Positions 41,815 to 55,300 of a DNA stretch of 64,000 bases are shown here, in pieces. How positions within the stretch are numbered: the first letter of the stretch is position 1; every line of letters starts with the position of its first letter. The notes under the pieces were generated by a model that was not told the origin of the DNA, made no database searches, and saw only the letters and a list, made by a program, of their open reading frames with translations. Made by a program: the position numbers and the translations under genes. Source of the stretch: Strigamia acuminata (Eukaryota; Arthropoda; Chilopoda; Geophilomorpha; Linotaeniidae); NCBI GenBank assembly GCA_949358305.1, contig OX442314.1, positions 1,615,087-1,679,086 on the forward strand. Direction: 5' to 3'.

Positions 41815-44690
41815 AGTGGAAAATGGAAGTACAAATAGCAATTTAAACAATAGTATATTTAACACGTAAAATCACTCGATTTTCACACCACCCTGTACTT
41901 TATTTCTGGTAGGATGTATTCTGATATGTATTAAGATGTGTTTAATTCACATTTAAAACCCTGGATGATAAGAATTGCTGGACAAAAGGCCATCTTTCAA
42001 CAGGTAATGCTCCCATCCATGTATTTAAGGCAACATTGGTGGGAAGAAATTGATCAAATGGTTCTTTCAAAACTAGTTGATGGGATGAAAGATTGAATTT
42101 ATAGACTAATTGAACATAAGGGAGGTATCACAGGGTATTGAAAATGTATAAATCTGCAATTTTCACAATGCGTGATAATAATTTTGTGCAAGTAAAAATC
42201 TACAAATGCCAGAAATATCAATATTTCGGTAAAATATTACTGCGTAGCAGTGTAAATAACAGGAAAAAAAGATGTATTTAAAATTGCATGTGTCTGAAAC
42301 CAAAATTTTTGTTTTTAACTTTTTCAGGTTTTATAAAATCCATCAATTTTTATTTTTCTATTTTTTCGCATGTTGTGGGTGTTTTTAAATTTAAACCAAC
42401 TCAATTTGAGGCTAAAACGTTGAGTTAACGTTTTGTGCAAGTATTGTGTACGTATTGTTCACGTATTGTGAACATATCGTTCATGCTATTTCAACCGATC
42501 ATATTGACCGGTTTCGGCCGTTGTCTTATTTCTTACTCCGTATTATTTTTTAAGAAAAATGCCAGGTTTGCTGATTTATGATGTAAAGCATCATAAATCA
42601 GCTAAAGTCAAGAAATAACACAGTTGTAAACCCATTGGGTTTACTGCTACAGCTGTTGTAAACAGCTGTACCGGTCATTTTGACTGGTTTGGCCCTTCTA
42701 GTGTTAATGTCACTTAATTGCCTTCTTGTCTTTTCCTTATCTAAATGGTCGCTTGGTAAACTTTAATTTCCTTTGCTATTTCTTGAATTCAAAGTTGCCG
42801 AAACCCTTTTTCTTTGAATTGCGTTCTGTCTTTGACTCCACAAAGGAAATTAAACACAATGTTATCCTCATGCTGTATTTCCTCTGTAGCATGTTTTTCT
42901 CATGCAGTTTTGTTTCGAACGGTTATGAAATACAGTACAAGGAGCAGACAAATAAAGAGGAGGATAATTATTTTGCTGTCAAAGTCTCTTTCTGAAAGAA
43001 ATGTCATGAATTGTGCTATTTCACTTGCCAAAATGCTTTACCTTTGAATTGTTATTGCGCGTTGTTAGTTCGCCCTTTTCCCTTGCTTTTGCTGTTTTTA
43101 TGTGGCGCTCGTTTCTGTTGTGTCAGAAGAATCTACTTTATTCTACAGTATATTCTATATTCTATATTATTGACATGTGTGCGCTAAGTTTTGCCTCTAA
43201 TAACCATAAGATAATTTGACGAAGACTTTATTACATATTTTATTCGTTCTGAAACACTAACATACAATATCATTATTGTATCGCTATGCAACATATCTGA
43301 AATCAACAGTTTCCTTGTCCTTTTGAAATTCTAGAAGTGGAATTAAATTTAATGACGCGACACAACACAATTTTGATAAGTCCTTGATAATAACTATCGG
43401 TATTTTAATTTCCAATTTCTAATAATTCAATATCTTTATGCCCTTGTCCTTCTTTTTAAGTTTCCCCATTCAGGTATTGGAATTTTGGCTGATAGTATTT
43501 TTAAAAAAAATCTCTAGTCACACCAGTGATGTAGCCAAGTCATCCCACTTGTGACGTGAAATGGGGATGTTAAAGTTTGCTTTACGGACGTGGATGACGG
43601 ATAACGATTCTGAACAAAACTGCTGATGTGGTCTTGATGGAATTAGGTTTTGAGGTGGGTTTGGTCTGGGGCCCTGAAGTGGTCGTAAATTCATCAGCAA
43701 TAAATCAAGACTAATTAGGCAATTGTCATTGCAGACAGCCATTTTTGTGGGAATTTTGTTTGTTGTTTTTGGTTTTGTTTTTGTTTGTTTTTGAGTTGGT
43801 TTGCTTGGGTGTTACATGTGGTTTAGTGGGTTGTGTTTGCGGCAGTTGGTGGTTTTTTTTAAAGAAGATGATTGAATTTGAATAAAATTTAAAGGAAAAC
43901 GATTGAAATTTTCTAAATTTAACAAAATAGCGGATTTACATTCTCCATTAAAAAAAAGGTATCTTAAAAACAACAAGATTGTAATTACGTTTTTAAAATC
44001 GAATATTACAATCAATTCTTTGAAATTAAAATCAATCAAATAACAAACCAGTAACTGCGTGTAACTCAAGTTTACACATCCAAATCGATGCAATACCAAT
44101 TCACAAAATCCCTTACCCATTTCAACAACCCAATTCATCCAACTTTGCTAAATTTAATTGAAAAACATCAACTATTTATAAAACACAAAACTTCACCAGT
44201 GAAACGCAGTGAAGCTCAAGGGGCAACCGAAATCGTTAGTCCAGCTAAAATTATGAAGTTGTGAAATGTTGCCGCAAAGCCTGTAACCCGATTTTATGTT
44301 AATCATAATTATATTTTATTCCTAAAGGAGCGGAAAAGGGCTTGGATTTCATAGCCAGATAAATAAATAAATAAAATATTATTTGATGTGCTTGTATCAG
44401 AAACTAAAGCTGTTTAGACTTTTTAGATCCATTTTTACACTTTTCCAAAATCACTGGATTTACTATTCTTTTATTACTGTTAATACATAGGGGCATGTCA
44501 TCTAGCATGTAAATATAAATATAATCCGCGAATTGATTTTGGGCAATACCGCAATCTAAACAAGCGCAACACATTATACAGCGAATTGCAAACAAAAGCA
44601 AAAAAACTCAAAATAACCTAAAATAAAAACAAACAAAAATGAAAGTATTGAAAGTATTCCCTGCAAAATATGGATTTTCCATGCAAAATA
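41815..44690. other. AT-rich gene-poor stretch with a fold-back at 42570-42602
   Basis: GCTGATTTATGATG and CATCATAAATCAGC form a perfect 14-bp stem round TAAAG. Weaker inverted pieces (GACCGGTT, AACCAGTC-like) lie outside, so a small fold-back MITE of about 42480-42700 is possible. Short ORFs show no family features. From 44640 the AAAATATGGATT unit begins, interrupted by the copia element. Confidence 0.45.
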
Positions 44691-44884
44691 TGTAGATAGA
44701 ACACCTGTAATGATTGTTCCTATGAGTAACTCGTGTGTTTCGTCCTTGTGACGTATATAGTTTTTCTTTGTACGCGACCTTGCCGGCATAATTCAATGTC
44801 GCACTTGGTCGTACGCTTTCGACAATAAAGCACCGCTCTTTCGTTTATTAAACCGATGTCTATTATTTCACCACATTGCCATCA
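44691..44884 (+). mobile_element. 5' LTR of copia element
   Basis: 194 bp, TGTAGATAGAACACC to TTGCCATCA. It appears identical to the 3' LTR except base 2 (G here, A there). Holds ACGTATATAG (TATA-like) and CAATAAAG (polyadenylation-like). A primer-binding site TGGTAGCAGAGGATGG follows 1 nt later. Flank AAAATA(TG) is repeated after the 3' LTR as the target duplication. Confidence 0.9.
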
Positions 44885-45491
44885 GTGGTAGCAGAGGATG
44901 GTTCGGCTTTGCTGGATTGTTTTAAGCGAAATTATCAACAATTCGTCGCGGAATCGTCGTGCACGCGAATGTACTGCGGGAAACGTTTGTGCAACGTGCG
45001 AATATAACGAGGGACGACCGGACGTGAATTCAAGTGTGCCTAGGAATTATAAAGGCACCAATTCAGCTAAGTAATTAAATTCTTGGTTATAAATTGTTGA
45101 TAACACTTTCTTTTGCTTTTCTGCAAGAGCCGAATATAAAGACCCAATTAGGCCTAGTCGTTGAACTGTGCGGACGTCGCAATATTTTTCGACGGATACG
45201 AACGTCGGAGAAACGTCGTAAGTTTAAAACGTGCGGCAACGATTTTTTGGAAGCGAAACCACGGGAAAAACGTGCGGAAAAATAAACGACGAACACGTCG
45301 CCGGAACGTATTAGGACACGATACGAACGGTCGAACGAACGTGACGGAATTTTTTCGTAGGAACGTCGCTGTGAAACTCTATTGTGCCTACGGATTAAAG
45401 GGCACACAAGTGGATAAGTACACGTTTATTTATTGTAAAAACAAAACGATTAATTCGCATTTTTGTATTTATTTGTTGGCAAACATCAATA
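44885..45491 (+). other. Leader of the copia element
   Basis: Untranslated region between primer-binding site and gag-pol ATG, about 600 nt. Contains short ORFs only. Confidence 0.6.
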
Positions 45492-48400
45492 ATGGCCGCC
45501 CAGGACAATATATTAGGAAATATTGGTCACATTGAGAAATTAAATAATAAAAATTATTTTCTCTGGCGCATGCGGGTGCGTGCAATTCTCGAAGTAAAAG
45601 AATTATGGGACGAAGCTATTATTGCTGATGCGCCACCTCAACCTGTGCAAGGGGCACCAAATTATGATGATGCATTGGCTCTATGGACCGCTTGGAACAA
45701 GAAGAATTCACAAGCCTTGGTAGTAATTGTTTTAACTTTGTCTGCAGAACAAGCCATGCGTTACAGCAGAGAACGAAATGCCAAGACGCTTTGGACTCAA
45801 ATAGAGCAACATATGGCCGGCAGAGTAGCTGAACAACAGGTTGCATGCTCATTCGAATTGATGGGACTGAAAATGAGTAAGACAGAGGATATAGACACTT
45901 ATTTCGACCGGGCTGAGGGAATTGCAAATAAAAGCGCAGAGCTTGGTAAAGTATTGTCTGATCGGGAGATTACTCTTCACGTGTTAAATGGGGTGAGACC
46001 TGCCTTTGAACAAAGTGTAAATGCATTGGGAGCCATCAAGGATTTGACCCTGGATGAAGTGAGAACACAACTGAAGTATTTGGAGGACAAAATGCGTCGT
46101 AAAGTAGGCGACGAGTCGCATGAAAATTCCGAAAAGGCTTTCAAAGCTAAAAATAAGAAAGGAAACTTCAAATGCTACAATTGCGGTCGTCCGGGACATT
46201 TCTCCAAGGATTGCTGGCGTCCTAAGAAGGAAAAGGACCAGGAGGAGTCAACACAACGCTCTCAGTCCTATATGCGTAACCGAGGACGTGGCAAAAATCA
46301 GGCATCTGTGGCAACAAAGCGTGATGATGGTGTTAAGTATGAATTCACTTTTCATGTTGACAATAGCAAACCGGAAGAAGAGGAATTCACTTTTTCACTC
46401 GATTGGTTACTCGATTCTGGCGCTTCAAGCCACATGTCATTCCAAAAAGACAGTTTTAAACAATTAAGCCCGGAAATTCAAAACATTGGACTGGCTGGTA
46501 AAGGATTAGAATTAAAATCTGAAGGAATAGGGACAGTGGAGCTAGAAACTAAGGAATCGAAATTAACGTTGACTGAAGTTTTATATGTCCCCGATTTAAA
46601 AACACAACTGCTGTCAGTGCCGAAGATAGTCGATAGTGGGTTGAACGTATTATTTACTCGGAAGTCGGCACGCATTCTAACAGAAAAGAATCAAATCATC
46701 GCAGATATTCAACGTAGTGGCAACAGCTACATTTTGCGAGACATGAGTATTCGACACCTTGAGACATATCAAGAAGCAAACGTCGTAACGCAACAAATGT
46801 GGCACAAGCGACTCGCCCATGTTAATCTCAACACTTTGAAGGAGATGGAGCAAGAAAATTTGGTCCGAGGTTTGGAAATGCCGAAGAAAAAGTCGGAAGA
46901 CATTTGTGAGTCATGCATTGCGGGGAAGCAAGCAGCCTCGCCACATGAGACAGTCAAAACGCAGCAGTCGCAACAAACGTTGGAATTGTTGCACGTGGAT
47001 TTGATGGGTCCGATTAATCCAAGCACTTATTCAAATGGAGCATACGTGTTGACAATTGTCGACGACTACAGCCGAAAAATTTTCGTGGAAATTCTCACGC
47101 GTAAAGGGGAAACGTCTTCTGTTTTACAGGACTTTATCTTGCAACAAGAAACGCAACAAAACCAGAAAGTGAAAAGGATTCGCAGCGATAACGGTGGTGA
47201 GTTTATTGCGAATACTTTAAATGTCTTTTTCAAGAAGAAAGGCATCAAGCATGAGCTCACAGTTCCCCATAGCCCTGCTAGTAATGGCGCAGCCGAAAGG
47301 GCAAACAGAACAATCATGGAAACCACAAGAACTTTGGTTTTGGATGCCAAATTACCAAAACGTTTTTGGGGAGAAGCAATACATGTGGCAGTTCGAACCA
47401 GGAACTTGTGTAAGTCGTCATACCATAACAAGATACCGGAATATGTGTGGTCATCAAGAATCCCTACAGTGAAGTTTTTGAGACGATTCGGATGTAAAGC
47501 TTACGTCTTTAAGCCCAAACCGCAACAAACCAAATTGGGTTCGAAGACCATCATTGGGATTTTTGTCGGCTATTCGCGAAAGAGAAAAGCCTACAGGATC
47601 TACGTGCCACACATGCATCGTGTTACAGAGGCACGAAATGTCAAATTTGACGAAAACACACTTGGATATGATTTGTTGCCACATCACAAGAAGTCACGAC
47701 ACAAAGACAACAACGAAATTGTACAAATGGACATTACACCGCCCATTATAGACCAGCATGAGGAGAACGTACCAGAAGGGGATTCGTCAAAAGATGAATG
47801 GCTTGCACAAGAGTTACCGGAATCGTCTGAATCATCAACCCGTGACCAGACATCGGACTTTCTCTCGGCTGAATCGGAAAGTGAGTCCACACCAGACGAA
47901 GCGCCCGTACCACGAAAGGTTGGACGCCCTAAGGGAACTACCAAAGACGCCATTGCAGCTAAGAAAAGGAAAAATTCCGAAACTCAGGACAATGGAGCGA
48001 GCACTTCTGGAACTCGTAAATCTAAGCGTCTGCAGAAGAAAGCAAAATGTAATTTTGCACATTTGGCAGAACAAATAGCAATGCAAACACCAAAGTCATA
48101 CAATGAGGCAATGAGATCACCACAACATGCAAAATGGAAACAAGCGATGGACGAGGAAATGAAGTCCATGGAGGAGCATGACGTGTAGGACACAGTGGAC
48201 GTACCCAAAGGTCAACCGATAGTTAAATCGAAATGGGTATATCGACTTAAACTTAATAAATCTGGAAAATTGGATCGTTACAAAGCACGTTTAGTGGCGA
48301 CCGGTTATTCACAGCGTCCTGGAATTGATTTCGAAGAAACCTATTCCCCAGTAATCAGAATGGAGACGCTCAGAATGTTGATTAGCATCGCAGCTAAAGA

Positions 48401-49631
48401 GGGTTTGGAATTAGAACAGGACGATGTGAAAACAGCTTATTTGCATGGAATACTGGACGAAGTCATTTTCATGCAAGAACCGGAGGGATACAAAACGCGC
48501 AAGGGCAAGAAAGTCTGTAAACTCAAGAAGAGTATTTATGGCTTACGCCAGAGTGGCAGATGTTGGTATGAAACATTACACAAAGCGCTGATTAGTGTTG
48601 GATTTCAACAATCAACTTGTGACCCGTGTCTCTACATTTTGAGGCGTGGAAAAGAATTCCTATACATGGGAATTTATGTCGATGACATTATCAGACTTTG
48701 CTCTGATCCAGCACTTAAAAAGGAAATTCTATCCCAACTTGCAAAACAAATCGAGTTAATTCACTTAGGAAAGTTAACCTTTATTTTGGGACTCGAAATT
48801 GATCAGCAGAGGAACCAAATCGTTTTGACACAGCAAGGTTATGTCCAGAAGATTCTAACAAGATTTGGACTTCCTGATTGCAACAGCGTATATACGCCAA
48901 TGGACGTTAGCCAGGATTCGGATGAATTTGAATCTAGTCCGAAATTTGATGCTACGAAGTATCAAGAGATGATTGGCTCGATAATGTACCTGGCGACTGG
49001 TTCGAGGCCAGACATTAGCTACCCAGCAAGCGCTCTCGCGCAGTACAACTGCGATCCCAGAGAGATTCACCATCAAGCGGTAAAGAAGTTATTGCGATAC
49101 ATCAAGGGAACAAGCACATACGGTCTCACCTTTCGCAAAGAGGAAGGGAATTTACATTCGTATGCCGATGCGTCATGGAACGCAACATCGGATGCGAAAT
49201 CATATTCGGGGTATGTGATAAAAGATGGATCGTCACTCCTAAATTGGCGTAGCAACAAACAACGCTCAGTTGCCATGTCATCAACCGAGAGCGAGCTAGG
49301 AGCAATCACGGATGCATTATCGGAGCTAATTTGGACCAAGGAATTGTTGAAAGAATTAAGTCCAAACAGAGTAATGGGCAAAGAGGTTATCTACAACGAT
49401 AACTCAGGAGCATTTCAATTATGGAAGAATCCAACTCAAAAAATGAGGACGAAATTGCTCAACAGAAAATTTTATTTTATTCGAGAAGAATTAAAAACTA
49501 ATGATATTTTAATTCAACAGGTTCCAACAGATGAGATGCAGGCAGATCTATTGACAAAGAAACTTTCAGCGCCAAAGATCAAATCATGCCTGATGCAGTT
49601 ACGGATTCTGGAAGAACCTGAAGAAGCATAG
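45492..49631 (+). CDS. Ty1/copia Gag-Pol polyprotein interrupted by one in-frame TAG
   Basis: One frame from ATG 45492 to TAG 49629-49631, with an internal TAG at 48186-48188. Order: Gag (UBN2-like), CCHC knuckle CYNCGRPGHFSKDC (about residue 230), protease DSGASSHM, GAG-pre-integrase MWHKRLAHVNL and CESCIAGKQ, integrase core with DLMGP, SDNGGEF and AAERANRT, an AT-hook-like KVGRPKG, reverse transcriptase with IYVDDI, and RNase H (YADASWN, STESE). The internal stop lies at the start of the RT domain where relatives usually have Trp, so a single G-to-A change explains it. All else is open. The near-identical LTRs indicate a recent insertion. Confidence 0.92.
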
Positions 49632-49713
49632 GAGATTTATTGTTTAATTTATGATGTCCTTTTGAGATTATACATTGTACAGGAACAGACATTACAGGAA
49701 TTCTGGAGGAGAA

Positions 49714-49907
49714 TATAGATAGAACACCTGTAATGATTGTTCCTATGAGTAACTCGTGTGTTTCGTCCTTGTGACGTATATAGTTTTTCTTTGTACGCGA
49801 CCTTGCCGGCATAATTCAATGTCGCACTTGGTCGTACGCTTTCGACAATAAAGCACCGCTCTTTCGTTTATTAAACCGATGTCTATTATTTCACCACATT
49901 GCCATCA
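49714..49907 (+). mobile_element. 3' LTR of copia element
   Basis: 194 bp, preceded by polypurine GGAGGAGAA. Same sequence as the 5' LTR by eye apart from the second base. Confidence 0.9.
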
Positions 49908-50465
49908 GAAAATATGGATTCTCCCTGCAAAATATGGATTTTCCCTGCAAAATATGTATTTTCTTTGCAAAATTCCATCTTTTACATTGACAATTCCACA
50001 TTTTACGTGCAAAAAAACAAGTTTTTCGTGCAAAAATCCACGTTTTACTAGTACATGCAAAAATCTACGTTTTACATTTAAAAGTTTCATGGAGACCGAG
50101 ATGCAGGGTTTATTAATGATGACTTTTTTGCGGATTTGGTTAATACTGTATATGTTTCTGGTGGAGGTTTTTTGTCGGCTCTTTTCGCCATTGCTGTGCA
50201 AATGTCGGATGCAGAGATGGATTGTTGAGAACGATGATGAGGCGTCTGATTTTCTGGTTGCTTGACAAAGATTGACCTAAGAATTGACAAATGACTAGGA
50301 AACGTCGTAATTTGGCAATTTGTTTTATTGAAATTTCTTCTTTTAGCATTTTTAAATGAACAAAATGTGATTGATGTGGTTGCTTGAATAAAGTCACGCT
50401 GGACGCAGATATAAATGAATGAATGAAGCACAAAGCTTTTTTATTAACGTCCAACAATAATTATG
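49908..50465. repeat. TGCAAAATATGG-type short tandem repeats and spacer
   Basis: Loose tandem of TGCAAAATATGGATTTTCCC from 49909 to about 50080, matching 44660-44690 on the other side of the copia element. The remaining DNA shows no gene. Confidence 0.5.
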
Positions 50466-51100
50466 TTTAAAATATTAAAGGTAAATACATTGTACGAGAG
50501 TTAATGACATCAGTTTAATGTCTGATAAATAACAAGTTGTGATTTAGTAATTCTTCTTTCTGGTGTGTTAGATGCCACAATTGAACACTGTTCGCAACCC
50601 ATGTACTTCAAATACGAGTGAATATTAACATTGCAAACAAAATTGTCTGGCCAACGTAAATGAAAAAACAGCAACTCTGCAGGTCAGAAATTTATGTATA
50701 AATAGTGAATACATTCGCAGTGCAAATCTAACAGAAATTTACTTGTCAGTTGATTTTCATTAACTAACAAAACAAGAACCCACCGACAGGAGTACCGGAA
50801 CATCACACAACTCAAATATTCCAATCCTAAAATACATAACAAACACATTTTAAACCTTTATCCACATATTAAATGTCACAACTAATTTTTTTCTACTTTA
50901 ATTGAATACTGTATATTATATAATAAGGTATTAACACTTGAATTTAGTAAAATAATAAAACCCAAACTAAGATAAATTTGTTCAAACTAAAGAAAGCTGT
51001 ATACTGTGCATGGTGTACATGGTGTATTTGCAAACGTAAGGACAATTTCAATTGGCAAGTCTTTAGTGTAAATCATTTTTATGTTTTGTTAATTATATAT
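50466..51100 (+). pseudogene. Degenerate DEG/ENaC exons (exon 10-like and exon 8-like)
   Basis: 50572-50682 matches exon 10 of the channel gene at 56725-56834, including acceptor GTGTTAG and donor CAG|GTCAG, but has TAA inside (TCAAATACGAGTGAATATTAA region). 51003-51095 resembles the exon 8/intron stretch at 56430-56525. The order is reversed compared with the intact gene, so two decayed tandem copies or a rearrangement are implied. Confidence 0.65.
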
Positions 51101-52385
51101 GTATTAATAAGTATATAAAAACTCTCTAACATTTACCACATAAGGGAACAGTAACCAATCCTGATCTCGGTGTCGAGAACTGTAATTGCACTTTTTGGAT
51201 ACAAAATCAATCCAGCTCACGATTAATATAACGAATAACACATAAAAGTGTAATAGTTCCTGTTAAAAACCATTAGATTGTGTATGCAAGCAATATATTA
51301 AAATGTGTAAATAAACTGTTAGCAAAACAGCTTAAGTAGAACGACCAATCAATCAAAGACTGTCAGACCTGAGACCATAAACAGAATCGTTATCTCTGTG
51401 GAAACAGAATCGTTATCTCTGTGGAAACAGAATCGTTATCTCTGTGGAAACAGAATCGTTATTTCTGTGGACACAGAATCGTTATCTCTGTGGAAACAGA
51501 ATCGTTATCTCTGTGGAAACAGAATCGTTATCTCTGTGGAAACAGAATCGTTATCTCTGTGGAAACAGAATCGTTATCTCTGTGGAAACAGAATCGTTAT
51601 CTCTGTGGAAACAGAATCGTTATTTGTGGTAATTGCAAAACCGTCAGACTTGAGACCATAAACAGAATCGTTAAACTTTTGTGCTAATTAATTGCAAAAC
51701 CGAGGTAATTGCAAAACTATCAGACTTAAGTCCACAAACAGAATCGTTATTTCTGTGGTAACTATGTCTCAGACAAACATTAGACATTAGAACGGATAAG
51801 GCATCAGCTGCGAGAGTTGTTTTTCTATTCACAATACGTGACTAAGTTTGGCGAGCAAAGTCTTTTGGCACGGTAAGTACAAAGACATGTGGGCAACAAC
51901 AAAAACTTAATACAAAGTATATTTTTCTTCCAAAAAATGCATTTCTAGGCATAAATATAACCTGTTGAGACAAAACATACAATATAAAGATCAAAACATT
52001 TCTTTTTAGATGCATGAAATGGTGCTCTGAGCACATCCACATGTCTCTACAATCTCTCTGAATTTATCATTTGTCAAAAGTTACTACAAAAACAATATCC
52101 GGGCAGATTCTGACAAATTTCAATCTTTCTTCATAGCTCCTAAAATTATTTAGACAACAAGGTGGTCTGCATGTGTTTACGGTGGCGATGTGTTTGACAG
52201 TCAGAGGGTGCCACTAGCCTCAATGAAATGACAACAGTTGTAAATGAATTGTTGTTATGTAAACTAAGGAGATGCCATATGTCCACTAGTTACTAAGATT
52301 GTTTATTTATTCATTAACTCAAACTATTCCTAGAAAGCACAAACAACATACCTATTGAATATTGATCTAACCTTTTTCCATCTAG
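51101..52385. other. 5' flank of the channel gene, left copy of a segmental duplication
   Basis: From about 51140 this matches 59157 onward. Includes the 23-bp minisatellite (51388-51625) and AT-rich DNA. It ends CCTTTTTCCATCTAG directly before the channel ATG. Confidence 0.6.
51388..51625 (+). repeat. 23-bp minisatellite, left copy
   Basis: About ten units of TATCTCTGTGGAAACAGAATCGT-like sequence (unit given with one-base tolerance). One unit has TTTCTGTGGACAC. The same array with the same variant is at 60323-60530. Confidence 0.85.
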
Positions 52386-55300
52386 ATGCTCAATCAACGC
52401 AGATTCAGATTAAATCGCCGTATAATAACATCTTCAATCATTGAGGCTATCGACGACGATAGAAATGTAAGCCCAGAGTTTTACGTCCTTCTAGACTGTA
52501 CACGTTCAAGCATATTTCGTATAATCTGGGCATTTCTTGTGGTCATCTGTTTTCTCATTTATTTCTATCAAATGAACGATCGCATCTCGTACTTCTTGAC
52601 AGAACCAAAGGCCGTTGACGTACATCGAAAGAAAATGCAACATTATCCATTCCCACCTGTGTCTATTTGCACAGAATTTAATACATACACAATATATTAT
52701 ATGAACAAAACAAAATCTCAACAGGACGATCTATTATCTGAAGCTCATATGGAAGTCATAAAAGCACTTGGCTTTGACCTGTCAAAACATTGGAGTTTAG
52801 ACTACCAAATTGATGTAATTGAAAAGCTGACATTTGGAAGAGTTACCTACAAGGTAGGATTTAAATTTTTGTGTCTGCATCTCAATTTTATTTTTGTATA
52901 TTCTTGATTCTTGTAGCCGAACACACCTTTGGGGTTTCATAAAAAACACCAAATTACACCTTTTGGCACATGTACGCAAGTAAAGAGTTAAGTATTAGCG
53001 ATCACAGAGCATTGATTAAAACTGATTACCAAACCGCCAAATTAGAATTTTTTTAGGGTTTCCGTGTTTCATTGAGTAACCTGTTACATTTATTACTTAG
53101 TTAACAGATCATTAGAATATTCTGAACTTACAATGACTATGAAATTAGAGTTGCTTACACCTTTTGCACAATATGCGGTACGATATACAATTATTCTAAA
53201 TATTAGACTCATTTTTACACAATCTCATTTTAGGTAACATGGGATGCACCATTTGATTTTCAATTTCTCTTAGCTTTAACTAAACAAGTTGAAATATCTG
53301 TTGGTTTTACCATCAAAAAGGTAAAATTAGTGATTAAATAAATTATTAAATAAGGGCTAAGAACCGTTATTGGTCATTACTGTTCATCCTCGTACTCCTC
53401 AAATGTAATGGAATAAATATTTGACTAAACCCAATAAAATCCTATGTTTTATGCACGTGGGGATATCCGGACATTTGACATTTCTCCGAACTACTTGTAG
53501 ATGGAGCGTATACTCGTACTCGTCTGACTGGACATTCTCTGAAATGAACAACTTTCTGGGGCCCATCTTATGACCACACCACACAATATACTGAATTATT
53601 TTAATTTTTTTCTAGTATTTTTTCTTAAGCACGAAAAAAGAGCCGTGTGTGCCGAACGAACAGTTCAGATCGTGTGCCATAAGATGTACTGAACCGAAGT
53701 TCGAAAAGGATCCCTGTTGGTAAGGCATAACCCATATTGCTAATGTCCATTAAGCAGTTGTTTTGATGTAGGCTTATTAATAATATAAAAAATGGCATTT
53801 TAAATAGATAAATACAATCCTCCATTTGTTGTTTATGAAAAGTGACGTTTGCTGACACCATGTACAGTTCCATCTTTCCCCATTCGTGCATTACTACCGT
53901 CGTCACCCGAATAGTACAGGATGATGTTATATTCGAGTTTGTCATATAACCTCGAATTTGCAAACGTGGTAAAAAATTTGAATATAAAACCATCGTGTTG
54001 TATTCGAATTTTGTGCTAAATTAAAATATTTAAAAATTACAACAACAATTCTGAGTATAAGTCATCCCAGATCATCATATCAAAGTTGGGGTCGAATAAA
54101 GTCTCGAAAAAGTTAAGTTGTTAATTTTGGTTGAAATATAACACCATAGTGTTATATTCGAATACAATGCGACCCTGTTATATTCGGGTGAAGAAGTAGT
54201 GCTTTTTATATATTTAAGTAAAACTATTCTCTACATAGTAAAATGGCACATGGAGTAAAGAAATCAGAATGACAAACACTCATATTATTTAGCTCAAAAA
54301 TGTAAGAAGCCCATCAAGTTGCAAACAACACTTTAATGAAAAATTGCAAGCGAGCAACGTAGAACTACGTCTGGAGTGGGATGATGGAATATTTATTTAG
54401 ATGAGGTTGTGTCACTTGAAAGTGTGATGTTGTGTCTCATTGTTAGTTTGAGTTTACATTTCCGTCCGATTGTTCCGCCTAGTGCGGAATAAACTTAATT
54501 CTATGTTAAAAATTATTTAAACACTGGTAACCTTTGAATTTAAAAAACAAAACATTTATTGTTATACTCATATACAACTATTAGCATTCCATATTCATTT
54601 TTGAAACAATGCAACAATCCCTGCAACAATTCCCAAGCTACAGCCGACTTGTTTGTACAACACAAGAAGAGAGTACTAGGACTAACGCCAACTAATGACT
54701 GCAACTGCACAAGAAGCTGCGAAAATGAAGCTTATGATTTCCAAATAAATGAAATAAGTTCAGAAAAAGTTCAATGCAATTTATATTTAACTGATCAATA
54801 CATTACTGTGTTTCAAGAAAGATGGCTCTATAACATTATAGGTCTACTGTGTGACTTTGGTGGGAATCTCGGTCTATGGTTGGGTTTTTCCCTACTTTCT
54901 CTATTTGATTGCCTCATTGGTTGTGCAAAAAGAAATATAAGACAGAAAAACAGCAACCGTAACACTGTCATTAACCAATTTGAAAACCACTTCAACAATC
55001 AAAAAAAGAAATTCAAAATTTTTGCTCGAAAAATCGAAATGGAAAAAGCACAGAGCAAAGCCAAATGGATTTATGCAATTTATTTAATGTGCACTTTATT
55101 CTCTTGTTATATTCTACAAAATCGAATAAGCACATACTTATCAGGACCCATTCAGAAAACAGTCAAGGTTGAAGACCCTACAGTCGTCACATTTCCAAAC
55201 ATCATTCTTTGTCCAGGGCCACATAATGAAGAACTCAATAACAACAAGAAACTCTATTTTGATCAGTATCTCAAGATGAACTCAACTAATTGTGTAGTAG

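Noticed and set aside
51398-51687. Repetitive ORFs (METESLSLWKQNRY type), also at 60170-60697
   Set aside because: Translation of a 23-bp minisatellite in three frames; not genes.
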